DNA of 36,059 nucleotides, from IMG/VR virus record IMGVR_UViG_3300021956_000037, positions 1 through 36,059 of that record, one strand, 5' to 3'. Source of the DNA: a virus. The notes under the pieces were generated by a model that did not search any database, was not told the DNA's origin, and was given only the letters and a program-made list of their open reading frames with translations. This document shows, one piece after another, positions 16,528 through 23,665 of the stretch (position 1 is its first letter; each line of letters starts with the position of its first letter). The translations under genes were made by a program, and so were the position numbers.

Positions 16528-16544
16528 TCTGTTTCCTTTCTGAA

Positions 16545-16593
16545 AAGCCCCGTAGGGCTCTTTAAAAAGGACTCCATCCTTTTGAGATGGAGC
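16545..16593 (-). terminator. Two tandem hairpins after the coat gene (partial terminator)
   Basis: Reading leftward from the coat stop, the first hairpin has a 7-bp stem (16586-16592 with 16572-16578: CTCCATC/GATGGAG) and is followed by TCCTTTTTAAA, a Rho-independent terminator pattern. A second, 5-bp hairpin (AGCCC/GGGCT, 16546-16559) is followed by TTTTC. Distal late genes have no obvious new promoter here, so read-through is likely and coat transcripts should exceed downstream ones. Confidence 0.7.
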
Positions 16594-16625
16594 CTTAGGG
16601 GTGCAAGCTTAAGTCTTTGTTATAA

Positions 16626-17546
16626 TTAAGCCAGAACGATCAGCGGAACACAGTTCTTGTCGCGCAACTCAGACACACCATACAGCGTATCAGCGGTGAA
16701 CAACGTACCCAGGAATTCCTGCTTGTACTGCGTCTGCGAACGGATGCCCAGTTGCTCAACCAGAACAGCGAAGTCACGCTGGAACAGCAGAGCCACTTTG
16801 TCGGGAGTCGTAGCAGCGGTGGTATCGCAGTTCGTAGAAACGAACACTTTCACACCGTAGATGTCGCCGAACTCACCGTTCATCAGGGTAGAACCCGTGC
16901 CTTTGAAGGCTTGCTCGGTGAAACGAGCGATACCCAACATGCTGTTACGAGCAACCGGGGGAACAACCAAAGAACGACCGTCCATAGGAACATCGTTATC
17001 ATCCAACACTTGGATAGCCTTACGGATACCAGCGTCAGCGATAGCAGCAGCGTTAGACGAGCTGTAGGTGTAAGCAGCGCCGGTAGAACCGATCAGACCG
17101 CCAGAGTATTGCTGGTTAGCAGCGTTGGAACCGTTAGCGCCACGACCCAACTGGATCAGGCTGGTGTCAACTTGCTTAGCCAGAGCGTAGCCAGCATCTT
17201 CCGTGTAGAAACCACGCAGGCTCGACAGAGCTTGAGCTTCCACGATGTCCTCGATCAAACGAGAGTATTCGTAGTGGTTGTTGATAGACACAGAGATGTC
17301 GGTGTCGCTCTCAGCGATCAAGGTAACCGTGTTAGCAGCAGCCTTGGCAGAAGCAGAACCACGAGCGGGGCTAGGAATGTGAATCGTGTCACCTTTCTTG
17401 CCCTTGAAGTTCATCTTCTTAACCAGGTTAGCCATAACCAGGTTCTTCTTGTACGCAGCAACAATCTCATCACTCCATACTTCAGGAATAAAATTCGCTG
17501 CGCTGGTGGTGGTTACGGCATTTGCGCCGGAAAAAGTACTTGCCAT
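16626..17546 (-). CDS. Major capsid protein (HK97-fold type)
   Basis: This 306-residue protein builds the icosahedral shell. Features are an N-terminal Ala/Thr-rich arm, then FIPEVWSDEIVAAYKKNLVM, MNFKGKKGDTIHIPSP, the spine-helix region YTEDAGYALAKQVDTSLIQL and the domain RSLVVPPVARNSMLG, a pattern typical of P22 gp5/N4 gp56-like coats. The gene follows the scaffold by 23 bases, the usual scaffold-coat order. AGGAG lies ten bases before the ATG, and hairpin terminators follow. Codons look more biased to C/G in third positions than the surrounding genes, as expected of a highly expressed protein. A 287-codon open frame on the other strand is a by-product of that bias. Confidence 0.92.
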   Translation of the reverse strand: MASTFSGANAVTTTSAANFIPEVWSDEIVAAYKKNLVMANLVKKMNFKGKKGDTIHIPSPARGSASAKAAANTVTLIAESDTDISVSINNHYEYSRLIEDIVEAQALSSLRGFYTEDAGYALAKQVDTSLIQLGRGANGSNAANQQYSGGLIGSTGAAYTYSSSNAAAIADAGIRKAIQVLDDNDVPMDGRSLVVPPVARNSMLGIARFTEQAFKGTGSTLMNGEFGDIYGVKVFVSTNCDTTAATTPDKVALLFQRDFAVLVEQLGIRSQTQYKQEFLGTLFTADTLYGVSELRDKNCVPLIVLA

Positions 17547-17569
17547 TTTATAAAACTCCTAAAAATTGA

Positions 17570-18337
17570 TTATCGAACACGCCCTTCGGCGTATGCTTTC
17601 ATGATTTCTGGCTGAAGCTGTTCATAACGATCAGGATCAGTCATCTTTAGCCGGATTAGGTCAGCACGGCGATAGACTTTGGCTGAAGACTCTCCAGTAC
17701 CTCCAGTGTCAACGGATGCAGCCTTTAGATTCTGTTTAAGAACCTGTTTGCCTGCATCAGCGGTCTGCTTGGCTTTAACACCACGAATCTGCTTAAAAGT
17801 ACTCAACAATTCATCGGCAGCTTGAAAATCGTATTGACTGTCTGCCATAGCAAACATATTCAAACGAATCGGAGAGGCTTTAACCCACTCCTGGAACTCA
17901 CCATCCCCTACCACTTCTGCAAAATCAGGATGCTTCTGTTGAAGCAACTGCTGAGTCTGCATCTTCTTGAACTGTTGTGCAGCTTCACGAGCAGCGATAA
18001 TGTCTGGATGAGTCTCAACTGCTTTTTGAACCGCTGTTTTCGGATCTTCAAAGAAGTCAATCTCTGTTTCTTGTTTAGCAACTGGTTGCTCTTTATTGAG
18101 GTTCTGCTGAATTAGCTGGTCTGCGAGCTTACGCATCTCTCCTACTTCTTGTGCCTGCCTTCCAATCAGCTTTTCAGCCTCTTGGTGCATCTTCACAATA
18201 TCCTCCAGACTCTTGCCTGAGTATTTCTCAGGAATCTTGGGAACTTCAGGTTCAGGAGTTACCTCCTCTTGAATCTGCTTTTGCTCTTCAGCCTCGATCT
18301 CACTCGGCTTCTCAATTTCTTCGTCAATCAATGCCAT
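17570..18337 (-). CDS. Capsid scaffolding protein
   Basis: This 255-residue protein is acidic at the N-terminus (ALIDEEIEKPSEIEAEEQKQ) and largely helical, with coiled-coil stretches (DIVKMHQEAEKLIGRQAQEV, QQFKKMQTQQLLQQKH) and a short basic C-terminus (DRYEQLQPEIMKAYAEGRVR). This is the standard plan for podophage scaffolds, in which the C-terminal basic helix contacts the coat. It stands directly upstream of the major capsid gene and downstream of the portal. GGAGAGG precedes the ATG. No protease gene is apparent, so it is probably released intact, not cleaved. Confidence 0.86.
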   Translation of the reverse strand: MALIDEEIEKPSEIEAEEQKQIQEEVTPEPEVPKIPEKYSGKSLEDIVKMHQEAEKLIGRQAQEVGEMRKLADQLIQQNLNKEQPVAKQETEIDFFEDPKTAVQKAVETHPDIIAAREAAQQFKKMQTQQLLQQKHPDFAEVVGDGEFQEWVKASPIRLNMFAMADSQYDFQAADELLSTFKQIRGVKAKQTADAGKQVLKQNLKAASVDTGGTGESSAKVYRRADLIRLKMTDPDRYEQLQPEIMKAYAEGRVR

Positions 18338-18390
18338 ACTTACCTCTCCTGCCGATAAACGGTTCTAGGATAATTTATAGAATGGAACGA

Positions 18391-18633
18391 CTATATGTTT
18401 TCCGTTCCGTTTTGTTTGCGCTCAACAGCTAATTTCTCAGCCCTTTTACGCTCCCATGCGTCATAAGCTGTGGGGAATTGACCTGTAATCCCTTCCAACT
18501 TAAACATGGGTGTTGAGATTATGCGTTTAGCATCTTGTGAGCAGATTGGGCAAGCCCTTACTCGGATACTATCGTCCACATAAGCCTCGGTTACGTGATA
18601 ATCCTCACAGCAGAACTCAAACATTCTCTTCAT
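18391..18633 (-). CDS. Small zinc-ribbon protein (FmdB-like)
   Basis: I chose the ATG at 18633 (GAAGAG upstream; overlaps the preceding gene by 17 bases); the frame is open to 18660. The 80-residue product starts KRMFEFCCEDYHVTEAYVDD and has CPICSQDAKRIIS, the second knuckle of a zinc ribbon like the FmdB regulatory family; the first pair is the adjacent CC, less canonical than CxxC. The tail is basic-acidic and helical (WERKRAEKLAVERKQNG). Small FmdB-like proteins are common between portal and scaffold genes in phages, with no known function. Confidence 0.75.
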   Translation of the reverse strand: MKRMFEFCCEDYHVTEAYVDDSIRVRACPICSQDAKRIISTPMFKLEGITGQFPTAYDAWERKRAEKLAVERKQNGTENI

Positions 18634-18859
18634 GTTGTAGCTCTTCAAAGGCTTTCTCACATATTTCCTTACGCTGGAGAACCAGATTAAGAATATCTAA
18701 CTGTCCTTTACGGAAATAAAGATCTTGTGTGTCCGCGACAGTAGATAAATCGTTTAAACTAGCCTTCAATGCTTGGAAATCTTCCATCAACAATGACCAC
18801 CCTTTGGTAGCCATCATCGAAAACATCTCTTCGTAGTAAACTTGTAGTTCTTTGTCCAT
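18617..18859 (-). CDS. Small helical protein between portal and scaffold
   Basis: This 80-residue acidic protein is predicted by eye to be all-helical (DKELQVYYEEMFSMMATKGW, LMEDFQALKASLNDLSTVAD, QLDILNLVLQRKEICEKAFE). I have seen similar short proteins near the portal genes of aquatic phages but know no function. It is the first gene after the internal promoter at 18890-18918; the leader is only about 25 bases and no clear Shine-Dalgarno sequence precedes the ATG, in contrast with nearly every other gene here. It overlaps the zinc-ribbon gene. Confidence 0.7.
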   Translation of the reverse strand: MDKELQVYYEEMFSMMATKGWSLLMEDFQALKASLNDLSTVADTQDLYFRKGQLDILNLVLQRKEICEKAFEELQHEENV

Positions 18860-18889
18860 TAGGAGAACTTAGTAGTTAATAATAACGTT

Positions 18890-18918
18890 AATTTAACATA
18901 AAAGGACTACTTTGTCAA
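18890..18918 (-). promoter_or_regulatory. Internal sigma70-type promoter for coat-region genes
   Basis: On the minus strand TTGACA (18913-18918) is followed by exactly 17 bases and TAAATT (18890-18895). The TGA of the -35 hexamer is the stop codon of the portal gene. The same TTGACA-17-TAAA arrangement drives the whole leftward unit at 23044-23072. The start would be near 18883, giving a very short leader for the 80-residue gene. Confidence 0.6.
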
Positions 18919-20915
18919 GCCTTTTTTGCTCTATTCATCATTTGTAGGGTCGCAATACGCTCATTTGAGGCAATATCAGCGGCTTTTAGGTTAACTTGCT
19001 TCTCTTTTAGCATCACGTCAGCCAGTTTTAGGCGCTTTTCGAAGTCTCCGCCATTGTCCAGGTTCGTTGCCGCAGCCTGAATGATGTCAACTCGGTGTTT
19101 TTCAGGCAGGAGTTGAGCTTCAATCATGGTCTTTTGGGCCTCCGCCTGCTCTTTAGTGGCCTTAGCACTCAATTCCTGTGTCTGAGCCTGTTTCAATGCC
19201 ATATCCATCTGCTGAGCCTGCATAGCAGCCTGCTGAGCCTCAGGATTTGGCTGGCTCATCTGGTCCAAAGCCTGCACAAGTTCAGCCCTGTTGGACAGAG
19301 AACTGTTAGCCAGGATACCTTTCAGGATGATCGGTAGCACCGGAGTATCAGGCCCTAACGTCTGTAGCAGCCCGATGAGCTGTTGTTGCTCATATTCACG
19401 AGCCATAATCCCCAGATTACCTGTGGGGATGAAGTTCATATCCACAGAAGGATAACGCTCAGGATCAAACTGCATATAACGGAAGGCAGCTTTCTTGATG
19501 AATGGAATCAGGAAGTCTTCCTGGAAGTTACTCAAGGTACGCTTGTACTTCTTGATAATTCCAGCCAATACCATGCTCATGCCGCTAGCGCCAGCATCCC
19601 GAGGCACGTTAGAAGGCATTCCAGATGCGTCCACAGTACCTGTAGCCTGAAGCAGCATACGCTCAAAGTTCTGAGCTGCGGCAGCGTTGGTTCCGTCAGT
19701 GCGCCCAAAGTTGAACGGCATCAGGATTTCTGAAGGTGCTCCGTTGGTCAGGATTGCCTTACCAGGCCGTACTTCGAACTTAGCGCCACGAGGCAATCGG
19801 GTAGCGTCCATAGCCACCATAGGGGCGGTGGTCAAGGCCATAGAGTCCAACATAGAGCGATACTGGCTATCAATAGCCTTCTGCATGTTGTAAGCCTTCT
19901 CAGCCGTCCCACGACCCCAGAAGCGTCCAGGAACCGTATCGTCTTGATACGCCACTACGGGACGATCCTTCATCATGTACGGGTTTGCTTCAGCTTTCAA
20001 CAGGATACCGTCATTGGCGATCACCACAATGGCTTCCACCAGATCGGCATAATCCTCAGCTTCTGATCCTTCAGGGAACAGCTCCTCAAATTCACCTTCT
20101 TGCTCGCCCTCAAGATACTCACGGGGAACCAGACCATAATACGTCAACAGCTTGACCTTATCATCCTGGTACTGAGTCTCGTCTTGAGTAGGTTCCAATT
20201 CTTGTAGACCATAATCAGAACCAATGTCAACCTTCTTATAGGTTCCATTCTCCATGTTCTGAACCACTTTGTGGATGGAGACATACTTCTCAATTGCCAC
20301 TCCGAGCGCATCCTCGATGCTGTCCGCATTAGGGTCAATCAGGAAGTTACGGGGATTAACCGGCTTCAGCGGAACACTGATGCGCTTGTATTCCTCAACA
20401 CCGATAGCCGCTGTACCAGCCACGCCAGGAATCGGTTTAGTAGCAGGACGGAAGGCAGTTACTTCCTTGACAAGAATCTCACCAATGCCAGTGCCATAGA
20501 TCTCAGCCATGAGTTCAACAGCATCAATAGCTTTGATAATTTTGTCTTGTTTAAAATCTTCATTCAGTTTTGCTTTGATATCTTCTACATCAAGAGGATT
20601 ACCATTCACATCCATGATGTCGTCTTTGATGTCAAAGAACTCGCCTTGACCAAAGATGGCTTCCATGACCTCAGCGTGCCTGGTCTCGATAGCCTGCTGC
20701 GTTGCAGGAGACACCAGACGACTACGCTCAGTTTCTTTCGTCTTATCAAGAGCACTCCAGCGACCACGGAAGATACGCTCGTACTCGTCCCAGTCAGCTA
20801 GAAAGTTAGTGTCACGGTAGTCACGCCAACGGTTGGTATGCTCGATAACAAAATCTACCAGACCGTTCTCTTCTTCGGTCGGTTCCTCGTAGCCTTCGTA
20901 TTCATTTTCTTCCAT
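18915..20915 (-). CDS. Portal protein
   Basis: This 666-residue protein forms the dodecameric ring at one capsid vertex through which DNA is packaged and ejected. It begins with an acidic tail (MEENEYEGYEEPTEEENGLV), then WRDYRDTNFLADWDEYERIF, ERSRLVSPATQQAIETRHAE and the segments VNPRNFLIDPNADSIEDALG and RFWGRGTAEKAYNMQKAIDS that I associate with large podophage portals. The C-terminal 130 residues are a Gln/Ala-rich helix (AQQAAMQAQQMDMALKQAQT), the barrel-type extension of P22-like portals. The gene lies two genes after TerL in the transcript. AAGGAAA precedes the ATG. Confidence 0.9.
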   Translation of the reverse strand: MEENEYEGYEEPTEEENGLVDFVIEHTNRWRDYRDTNFLADWDEYERIFRGRWSALDKTKETERSRLVSPATQQAIETRHAEVMEAIFGQGEFFDIKDDIMDVNGNPLDVEDIKAKLNEDFKQDKIIKAIDAVELMAEIYGTGIGEILVKEVTAFRPATKPIPGVAGTAAIGVEEYKRISVPLKPVNPRNFLIDPNADSIEDALGVAIEKYVSIHKVVQNMENGTYKKVDIGSDYGLQELEPTQDETQYQDDKVKLLTYYGLVPREYLEGEQEGEFEELFPEGSEAEDYADLVEAIVVIANDGILLKAEANPYMMKDRPVVAYQDDTVPGRFWGRGTAEKAYNMQKAIDSQYRSMLDSMALTTAPMVAMDATRLPRGAKFEVRPGKAILTNGAPSEILMPFNFGRTDGTNAAAAQNFERMLLQATGTVDASGMPSNVPRDAGASGMSMVLAGIIKKYKRTLSNFQEDFLIPFIKKAAFRYMQFDPERYPSVDMNFIPTGNLGIMAREYEQQQLIGLLQTLGPDTPVLPIILKGILANSSLSNRAELVQALDQMSQPNPEAQQAAMQAQQMDMALKQAQTQELSAKATKEQAEAQKTMIEAQLLPEKHRVDIIQAAATNLDNGGDFEKRLKLADVMLKEKQVNLKAADIASNERIATLQMMNRAKKA

Positions 20916-20924
20916 TGTGTTTCC

Positions 20925-21176
20925 TTACCATTTAACTTTGTTGGCCCAGTACGCCGCACTCATGCGCCCCTTGGCGATATTCTGTGCGTGTCGAGCCTTG
21001 AAAGCCTTGTTACGGGCCGATCCTTCAGGAGAACCTTGTACGCCTTGTTGACCAAAGCGAATTAATTTAATTTCATCTCCATCCTTAGCGAGCACAGCAT
21101 GAGACTTGCTCGGATGGCCTGGAGTACGTTTGGGCTTGTTATAGCCCTCAAATTCTTCTTTACCACGTTTAATCAT
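20925..21176 (-). CDS. Small conserved protein between TerL and portal (DUF6321-like)
   Basis: This 83-residue basic protein has a conserved C-terminal block (IRFGQQGVQGSPEGSARNKA, FKARHAQNIAKGRMSAAYWA, NKVKW). I recognise it as a small family found in many phages next to packaging genes, listed as DUF6321; the number is recalled and uncertain. The ATG is two bases before the end of the TerL gene's stop (TGACATG context), so translation is probably coupled. High Lys/Arg content would fit DNA or RNA binding, but no role is known. Confidence 0.75.
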   Translation of the reverse strand: MIKRGKEEFEGYNKPKRTPGHPSKSHAVLAKDGDEIKLIRFGQQGVQGSPEGSARNKAFKARHAQNIAKGRMSAAYWANKVKW

Positions 21177-21177
21177 G

Positions 21178-22434
21178 TCAATATCCGCTTATAGGGTCAA
21201 GAACTTCAAACTCATCTTCCTCATAATCAGCGTTGTAGTTAGCAACCGCGAGCTGATCCACATAACTCAAAGCATCCACTAGGTCATCATGCACACCATT
21301 GGTAGGGAACATGATGAGTTGATCCCTAAACTCAGTCCAATCTTCATCCTCGTTAAAGGTAATTCGACCATGCTCCAAGCGTCCTTGTAGTGACCAGATA
21401 ACTCTGTCCACTTTCTTTTTGTTTCCATGAGTAAGATCATGTATATGGGCATAGATGTTATTCTTCCTCATCAAGTCGTTTAAGTAAGGTAAGACAGCAT
21501 TCTTCAATGCTCCTCGCTCAATACCGATTGCACTCGGTTGGAAATCCCTTATGGTTTTTAGAATATTGACAGCAGTCTGCCTAATGTCCCATCGACCATG
21601 CTCAATACTATGAACCCACCAATCACCGTTATCCAAAAGCTTAACAATAGCAATAGCAGTTTCATCTAATCGTTTCTTGGATGCCCCAGCATTCTTAGCC
21701 ACATCCTCAAATCCAGCCAAGTCCACTGCAACATAATAAGCCCCGAACTGAGGTTCTTCCGCTTCCTTAAACCATTCTTCCTTGAATACGTCAGCTCCTG
21801 CGGTATCGAAGGAACTTAGGTATTCCTGCTTAAAGGCAAAAGAGCTGAGAGTCTTCTGAGCAGCCTCAATTTCCTTCGGATCAATGGTTTCATTGTCCTT
21901 GGTGGTAAAGTGCCAACTCTTCCACTCCTCATCTTCCTCTTGTCCCAGCTTGAACACATCGTAGAACCAGTTTCTGCCAGAAGGAGTAGAAATAAACAAT
22001 GCTCTACCCTTTTTGTCAGACAAAGAAGCTCGGATAATCTTTTCCCATACATCCTGCTTAACGAATGCACACTCGTCCAAGACCACATAAGTCAGAGACA
22101 TACCACGCAAAGAGTCAGGATTATCAGCGCCTCGTACAAGAATCTTTCGTCCGTTTACCAACGTGATCTCAAGGTTGTTCACGTGACTGGACTTAATCAC
22201 TGGCCTACCAAGCTCGTGTAGTAAATCCCAGATAATCGATCTAGCCTGTCCCAGCGTTGGGGCGATATACATCACCGCTGAACCGTCAGGACAATTCAAA
22301 CCCTCAATCAACAAGGTTACAGCAGACAACCGGGACTTACCACATCGACGACCTGCTGCTACAACCTTAAACCGCTTCTTAGACCCAAAGACCTCTTGTT
22401 GCCACCGGAGCAAAGCGAAGTTAAGTTCAGTCAT
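21178..22434 (-). CDS. terL: Terminase large subunit (packaging ATPase-nuclease)
   Basis: This 418-residue motor drives DNA into the prohead and cuts the concatemer. ATPase part: Walker A AAGRRCGKS at 26-34, Walker B VVLDECAF with Asp120 and Glu121, and the coupling motif STPSGR at 149-154. RNase H-like nuclease part: Asp238 in YYVAVDLAG, Glu306 in GIERGA, and Asp383/384/387 in HDDLVDALS. All core residues are present. It is short compared with most TerL proteins (about 450-600). The ATG overlaps the stop of the small subunit gene as ATGA. Packaging mode cannot be told from sequence; no fixed termini are seen, which would fit headful packaging. Confidence 0.95.
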   Translation of the reverse strand: MTELNFALLRWQQEVFGSKKRFKVVAAGRRCGKSRLSAVTLLIEGLNCPDGSAVMYIAPTLGQARSIIWDLLHELGRPVIKSSHVNNLEITLVNGRKILVRGADNPDSLRGMSLTYVVLDECAFVKQDVWEKIIRASLSDKKGRALFISTPSGRNWFYDVFKLGQEEDEEWKSWHFTTKDNETIDPKEIEAAQKTLSSFAFKQEYLSSFDTAGADVFKEEWFKEAEEPQFGAYYVAVDLAGFEDVAKNAGASKKRLDETAIAIVKLLDNGDWWVHSIEHGRWDIRQTAVNILKTIRDFQPSAIGIERGALKNAVLPYLNDLMRKNNIYAHIHDLTHGNKKKVDRVIWSLQGRLEHGRITFNEDEDWTEFRDQLIMFPTNGVHDDLVDALSYVDQLAVANYNADYEEDEFEVLDPISGY

Positions 22435-22859
22435 TTTTCCTTAACCTCAACATCCGTGATGTCTTCTACGACCGTAATAGGCTCGTGCAGGCTGCTAGAA
22501 GCCCCTACAAGGCCCGAAACGTTAATTTGAATGGTCGGAGTACCTCCACCTTGTTTAGCAGCCTCAAAAGCCGATATAGGCAGAATACGCTCACCAGCAA
22601 ACTTCAATGCAGCCATTTGACCTGGATGCTCGTCATTCATGGCAATTTCAATAATCTTGGTTATAACCTTATCTCCGGTGGTTCCAAGCAACCTTGCCTT
22701 AAATTCATTAATCCTTGCCGCATCCCCGGCGGGACGACCAACCAACCCACGATTCCCCTTCTTTTTGGAGACAATATCTGATTTTTTTGGTCTACCTAAG
22801 CGCCCACCTTTGGACCCTACCTTAACGGTAGACAAATCATCCTTAGTTTCTACATCCAT
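22431..22859 (-). CDS. Terminase small subunit candidate
   Basis: This 142-residue protein is the first gene of the leftward unit and overlaps terL. The basic N-terminal part has two GRP motifs (KGGRLGRPKK and GLVGRPAGDA), AT-hook-like, which could contact packaging-site DNA. The middle is helical (KVITKIIEIAMNDEHPGQMA, ALKFAGERILPISAFEAAKQ) and the C-terminal part is beta-like and acidic (TIQINVSGLV; EDITDVEVKEK), the part expected to touch TerL. AAGGAT precedes the ATG. The assignment rests on position, size and domain plan. Confidence 0.82.
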   Translation of the reverse strand: MDVETKDDLSTVKVGSKGGRLGRPKKSDIVSKKKGNRGLVGRPAGDAARINEFKARLLGTTGDKVITKIIEIAMNDEHPGQMAALKFAGERILPISAFEAAKQGGGTPTIQINVSGLVGASSSLHEPITVVEDITDVEVKEK

Positions 22860-22908
22860 CTTTATCCTTCAAGGAGATGTTAAGACAAAAATCTTAGAGT
22901 ACCCTATA

Positions 22909-23034
22909 TCTTTAATGTACTTTAATGTATATCTTATATATTTATTAATAATTAATATTTAACATTAAAGTTACTTTAACGCATTAGAGTACATTAAAGT
23001 ATACATTAATGCTTTAAAGTACATTAAAGTATAC
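22909..23034. repeat. AT-rich iterons ACATTAAAGT
   Basis: The 10-mer ACATTAAAGT occurs on the plus strand at 22962, 22991 and 23021, and on the minus strand at 22919-22928, with a 9/10 copy at 22909-22918. Two copies are part of a perfect 17-bp direct repeat (22988-23004 and 23018-23034) spaced 30 bp, about three helix turns. The block lies between the late promoter and terS, so it could be an operator for late transcription or an unwinding element of an origin. Confidence 0.75.
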
Positions 23035-23043
23035 TCTAAAGAT

Positions 23044-23072
23044 ACTTTAGCATACTTTTGTGCACTTGTCAA
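23044..23072 (-). promoter_or_regulatory. Sigma70-type promoter of the leftward late unit
   Basis: On the minus strand TTGACA (23067-23072) is followed by 17 bases and TAAAGT (23044-23049). The start would be near 23037, giving a leader of about 180 bases that contains the iterons. It matches the internal promoter at 18890-18918 in both hexamer and spacing. Confidence 0.6.
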
Positions 23073-23345
23073 GCTTTTTATGTAAATATTTATCTTTTAT
23101 TGTTTAGGTCTTCACTTTAAAGTCCCGCTTCCAGGGTGCACGGATGCCCTCCAAAGTACATCCTTTCTTATCTTTCAGCTTCTGTGCTCTTTTTTGTCTA
23201 TTTGTCTTTATTTTTCAATAACTTACATTATTCTGTCTAGCACCTTTTTAGTGCATAATTATGTTAAATTATTACTTTTTTGTGAACGCTAGAGGTATCC
23301 GCAAAAGTAAACACTAAAGCCACGCCCCTCCCCCCTATGTCGATT

Positions 23346-23447
23346 GCTAGTAAGTACTCACTAGTGACACGCTATAGGTAGTGTGTGCTCACTTACCAGG
23401 ACACTATAGGTAGTGTGTCAGTACTTACTCACAAGTTACTGACTAGC
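23346..23447. repeat. Inverted repeat enclosing two 15-bp direct repeats
   Basis: Arms GCTAG (23346-23350) and CTAGC (23443-23447), and the longer arms AGTAAGTACT (23349-23358) and AGTACTTACT (23420-23429), are exact reverse complements. Between them CTATAGGTAGTGTGT occurs twice (23372-23386, 23404-23418; 32 bp apart, about three helix turns). The 8-bp palindrome CACTAGTG is at 23359-23366. This symmetrical design suggests a multi-site protein-binding locus. Confidence 0.75.
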
Positions 23448-23470
23448 GGGTCAATAGTGCATGAAACTTT

Positions 23471-23490
23471 AATGAGAATTGTTCTCAATT
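23471..23490. promoter_or_regulatory. Fur-box-like palindromic operator
   Basis: TGAGAA-TTG-TTCTCA (23473-23487) is a perfect 6-3-6 palindrome. It matches the 7-1-7 Fur pattern TGATAATNATTATCA at 11 of 14 defined positions, and the common proteobacterial variant TGAGAATNATTCTCA at 13 of 14. Binding by a host Fur protein is plausible; a phage repressor site with this symmetry is the alternative. Confidence 0.5.
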
Positions 23491-23517
23491 GGCACATGTG
23501 AGGGGCGGTGTAGGTGC

Positions 23518-23575
23518 CTATAACGTACACCTGGGTGGCTAGGGGTAAACCCTATACTGTACAGCTATATAGTAC
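23518..23575 (+). repeat. Three CTATA-NN-GTAC motifs, two in abutting palindromes
   Basis: CTATAACGTAC (23518), CTATACTGTAC (23552) and CTATATAGTAC (23565) share CTATA, two variable bases and GTAC. CTGTACAG (23557-23564) and CTATATAG (23565-23572) are touching 8-bp palindromes. Two more CTATA copies, followed by GGTAG, are in the 15-mers at 23372 and 23404. TATAAC and TATACT would serve as -10 elements for rightward transcription, though no good -35 is spaced for them. An inverted repeat GGTGTA/TACACC (23507-23512, 23526-23531) overlaps the first. Confidence 0.6.
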
Positions 23576-23596
23576 CATGCAAGATCTATGCCTAAG

Positions 23597-23665
23597 ATAT
23601 CCACAGGTTATCAGTCTTATATAAGACCTAAGACTGTGGACAAGTACCACTACTGGTGTGGATAA
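23597..23665. other. Putative replication origin: three DnaA boxes around a palindrome
   Basis: A perfect DnaA box TTATCCACA is read on the minus strand at 23657-23665. An 8/9 box TTGTCCACA is on the minus strand at 23635-23643, and an 8/9 box ATATCCACA on the plus strand at 23597-23605. Between the first two from the left lies the perfect 14-bp palindrome GTCTTATATAAGAC (23614-23627), AT-rich at its centre. Three boxes in 69 bp directly before the replication unit suggest DnaA-assisted initiation or host-DnaA control. Confidence 0.6.

Noticed and set aside
16752-17615. 287-codon open frame on the plus strand over the coat gene
   Set aside because: Fully antisense to a clear major capsid gene; the product is low in hydrophobic order and rich in Ser, Val, Thr and Arg, as expected from reverse reading of biased codons, and no leader or ribosome binding site supports it.
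23401-23420. CACTATAGG, identical to the core of T7 promoters
   Set aside because: Only the nine core bases match; the upstream recognition part of the T7 promoter has 1 of 10 matches and no single-subunit RNA polymerase gene is present.
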